From the NCBI RefSeq assembly GCF_003634755.1, contig NZ_RBXA01000001.1, positions 1,597,529 through 1,661,528 on the forward strand: DNA of 64,000 nt, given 5' to 3'. The notes beneath the pieces are model-generated. The model saw nothing but the letters and a program-made list of their open reading frames with translations, was not told the origin of the DNA and did not search any database. The stretch comes from Flavobacterium limicola. GTDB taxonomy: Bacteria > Bacteroidota > Bacteroidia > Flavobacteriales > Flavobacteriaceae. The position numbers were made by a program, and so were the translations under genes. Shown here one piece after another: positions 62,801-64,000 of this stretch (positions within the stretch are counted from its first letter, which is position 1; each line of letters begins with the position of its first letter).

Positions 62801-64000
62801 AACGGTAACTGTAAATGCTTTACCAATTGCAGCAACACTTAGTTCTAATAGTCCTATTTGTTCTGGTGCTGATGCAATTTTCACTATAACTGGAACGGCA
62901 GGAAATACCGTAAATTATAAAGGTGCAGCATCTGGAACTGCAACAATTGGAACAGGAGGGACAGTAACTATTACAATACCATCAGTTACAGCAAATACTG
63001 CTTTAAATCTTACTAACGTAAGTAATGGAACTTGTAGCCGACCATTGACAGCAACTTCAACTGTAACTGTAAATGCTTTACCAGTTGCAGCAACACTTAG
63101 TTCTAATAGTCCTATTTGTTCTGGTGCTGATGCAATTTTCACTATAACTGGAACGGCAGGAAATACTGTAAATTACACAGGAGCGCAATCAGGAACTGCA
63201 ACAATTGGATCAGGAGGAACAGTCACTATTACAATACCATCAGTTACAACAAATACTACTTTAAATCTTACTAATGTAAGTAATGGAACTTGTAGTCGAC
63301 CATTGACAGCAACGTCAACGGTAACTGTAAATGCTCCAACTGTGACCTTAATAGGTACAACTTCAATTACTGAAAATTCTGGTACTGGAGTTAACTTAAC
63401 AGCAACTTTATCTACACCAACGTTTACTGATGTTTTAGTTACTATTTCTTACACAGGAACAGCAACGATCAATTCAGATTATACTGCAAGTAATGCAACA
63501 ATTACAATACCAGCAGGATCAACAACTGGAACTATTACCATAATCCCTATTGATGACAATATCAGCGAAGGATCGGAAACGGTTTTTGCTAATATTGACA
63601 ATGTAAATGGTGGATGTGCTACAGAATTAGGTACTCAATTTGCAATAGTAACTATTTTAGATAATGATGCTGTGCCTGTTGTTGCAACTATCAGTCCTGC
63701 TAGTGCTACTGAAGGATCAAATGTGGCATTCAACTTTACGTTGAGTAACCCATCTGCAGTGGCAACTAATTATACGTTCACATTAACCAATGGAACTGCT
63801 GGAAGCGCGGATTACACGACAACGGATGTTACAGTAACAGTTCCTGCGGGAGCAACTACCGGAACAGTAAGTGTACCAACGACCCAAGATACCATTGACG
63901 AAGCAGATGAAACCTTCACAATCAACAATGGAGCAGTAAGTGCTACAGGTACTATTTTAGATAATGATGCTGTGCCTGTTGTTGCAACTATCAGTCCTGC
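59874..64000 (+). CDS. Giant secreted surface protein with tandem repeats (open at the window edge)
   Basis: At least 1,375 codons from the ATG at 59874, no stop before 64000. Order: signal peptide (about 1-26, ending QSANAQ); an IgGFc-binding-like region (about 27-440: APQYSVMAINNNTSVKINGV and VLGKEYLIFRGQGNS); an Ig-like/SprB-type insert (PYQWFLDGVAIAGANSNTYT, about 465-484); a DUF11-like domain (about 525-630: NVNFTITATNNGPSNATGVS, LPNGYTFVSA); six 86-residue repeats (about 638-1153); and Calx-beta domains (about 1154 on). It is probably surface exposed via type IX secretion. The C-terminal sorting domain is outside the window. Confidence 0.85.
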   Translation, partial: MINFTSVKNFFFVFFLIITFQSANAQFYTQHYVAPAPWRYFSDANELVVATESTTNVSVQVRRSDGNLVTTLNAVKGTPAVYRFTGSPTAVGSEYYALNTVISGAGLNISATRPISINIRNVASDATGGDGTHIKGNASLTSFGNAGIGVSFRVGYYRNGGLGTSPAPQYSVMAINNNTSVKINGVTVVTLSAGQSYLFTSAMGSLVETSGPAVVNTAARIDAPGGCGDGTLDQVPPISVLGKEYLIFRGQGNSTAEQTTVVATEPNTVLNIEQFAQNGTLSGTLSATLTNAGDFYTYAHGTTVSFSASKINSTKNVVVYSGTAITCEVDVTAVAPVSACGGSNFVETYKFRNYGSSDLPYFGYILLKSATDQVNINGSNIETAAGVRRQLGSTGWYLIDFTNTEITSPTTISIESVSKMTVGLVQQGGGFSMAAIFSSYTEQPDAPTVVPDTGGVGCTASATLSTNPGFAPYQWFLDGVAIAGANSNTYTTTTTGTYSVSSTLSCGATAQSAPVPVNICGDVSLTKAVNIARPCVDSNVNFTITATNNGPSNATGVSVLDLLPNGYTFVSATTSIGTYTSSNGNWAIGSLNNQQSATLVITARVNASGDYRNVATISSSNDSTTNNNSANISTIPNQLPAAATLTSNSPICSGSNAIFTITGTAGNTVTYTGAQSGTATIGTGGTVTITIPSVTANTTLNLTNVSNGTCSRPLTATSTVTVNALPVVATLSSNSPICSGANAIFTITGTAGNTVNYTGAASGTATIGAGGTVNITIPSVTANTTLNLTNVSNGTCSRPLTATSTVTVNALPVAATLSSNSPICSGANAIFTITGTAGNTVNYTGAASGTATIGAGGTVNVTIPSVTANTTLNLTNVSNGTCSRPLTATSTVTVNALPVAATLSSNSPICSGADAIFTITGTAGNTVNYTGVQSGTATIGSGGTVTITIPSVTANTTLNLTNVSNGTCSRPLTATSTVTVNALPIAATLSSNSPICSGADAIFTITGTAGNTVNYKGAASGTATIGTGGTVTITIPSVTANTALNLTNVSNGTCSRPLTATSTVTVNALPVAATLSSNSPICSGADAIFTITGTAGNTVNYTGAQSGTATIGSGGTVTITIPSVTTNTTLNLTNVSNGTCSRPLTATSTVTVNAPTVTLIGTTSITENSGTGVNLTATLSTPTFTDVLVTISYTGTATINSDYTASNATITIPAGSTTGTITIIPIDDNISEGSETVFANIDNVNGGCATELGTQFAIVTILDNDAVPVVATISPASATEGSNVAFNFTLSNPSAVATNYTFTLTNGTAGSADYTTTDVTVTVPAGATTGTVSVPTTQDTIDEADETFTINNGAVSATGTILDNDAVPVVATISP
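61785..63332 (+). repeat. Six 258-bp tandem repeats in the giant surface protein
   Basis: Six copies, exactly 258 bp each, starting at 61785, 62043, 62301, 62559, 62817 and 63075. Each encodes an 86-residue unit with SPICSGxNAIFTITGTAGN, a variable TYTGxxSGTATIGxGGTVxIT stretch and IPSVTANTTLNLTNVSNGTC. Copies 2 and 3 are nearly identical. Copy 5 mixes variants from the others. Each unit holds two Cys (in PIC and GTC) and probably folds as an Ig-like beta sandwich. Confidence 0.92.
63651..64000 (+). repeat. Start of a 300-bp Calx-beta tandem repeat array
   Basis: The 50 bases at 63651-63700 are identical to those at 63951-64000, giving a 300-bp (100-residue) period. The unit encodes a Calx-beta domain with the calcium-binding TILDNDAVP end and SADYTTTDVTVTVPAG. 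The array runs off the window. Confidence 0.85.

Noticed and set aside
61340..63142. Series of minus-strand ORFs with the same 75-residue product at 258-base spacing
   Set aside because: They are the antisense frame of the 258-bp repeats, which remain open because 258 is a multiple of three. The plus-strand frame encodes the surface protein.
61785..63332. CRISPR array
   Set aside because: The repeats are 258 bp direct tandem units inside one ORF with no spacers and encode protein. No CRISPR-type short repeats with unique spacers were seen anywhere in the window.

Overview
The window is a chromosomal stretch of a Bacteroidetes bacterium, most likely Flavobacterium or a close relative. The evidence is low G+C, AT-rich spacers, -7 elements of the TAnnTTTG type, no clear Shine-Dalgarno sequences, typical Flavobacteriia families (DUF4293, DUF6952, DUF6428, Rho with a long disordered insert, a degenerate RibBA), and three copies of an element that looks like the Flavo-1 structured RNA. 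I see no plasmid or phage backbone. Most of the window is housekeeping sequence, with small accessory patches.

Layout. 0-2.5 kb: the start of PEP synthase (cut by the window edge), a lipoprotein and a fasciclin-domain lipoprotein. 2.8-4.45 kb: two small genes, each enclosed by its own short inverted repeats and separated by long imperfect hairpins; this looks like a gene-cassette arrangement. 4.5-16 kb: cysK-cysE, a sensor-like protein without its expected DNA-binding end, lpdA, an ABC exporter, truA, a small phosphodiesterase, a histidine kinase/LuxR regulator pair and a DUF4293 protein. 16-25.6 kb: rho, an rRNA methyltransferase, kup, a secreted protein with 22-residue repeats, a beta-propeller lipoprotein and a DUF389 membrane protein.

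25.7-29.3 kb is an arsenic resistance operon in the order arsR, DUF6428, arsC-like, acr3, arsO; arsO carries a single-base frameshift in an A6 run. At 29.8-31.4 kb an acetyl-CoA hydrolase/succinate CoA-transferase gene is interrupted by one in-frame TAA. At 31.5-36.5 kb an AraC regulator precedes a TolC/HlyD/MFS tripartite efflux operon. 36.7-39.2 kb holds an acidic small protein, a stand-alone LigD-type 3'-phosphoesterase, a small secreted protein, remnants of IS21-like and IS3-like elements, and tRNA-Ser(UGA).

39.4-46 kb is a tight minus-strand cluster: tpx, dgkA, ftsK, lolA, lptF/G, ribBA. 46.2-47.6 kb carries a peroxiredoxin, a thioredoxin-like protein and DUF6952. 47.8-53.7 kb gathers muropeptide recycling functions (AnmK, a GHL10 hydrolase, an AmpG-like permease, a NagZ-like hexosaminidase). 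54-59.2 kb has a fused FAD/Fe-S dehydrogenase and an amino acid permease. From 59.87 kb to the window edge runs one very large secreted protein gene, open at its 3' end, with an IgGFc-binding-like N-terminal region, a DUF11-like domain, six 86-residue tandem repeats and the start of a Calx-beta array.

The strongest candidates for something little described are the cassette-like units at 2.8-4.45 kb, the Flavo-1-like leaders (one directly abutting the ABC exporter start codon) and the mosaic repeat array of the giant surface protein. All identifications come from reading the sequence and remembered family features; no database search was run.
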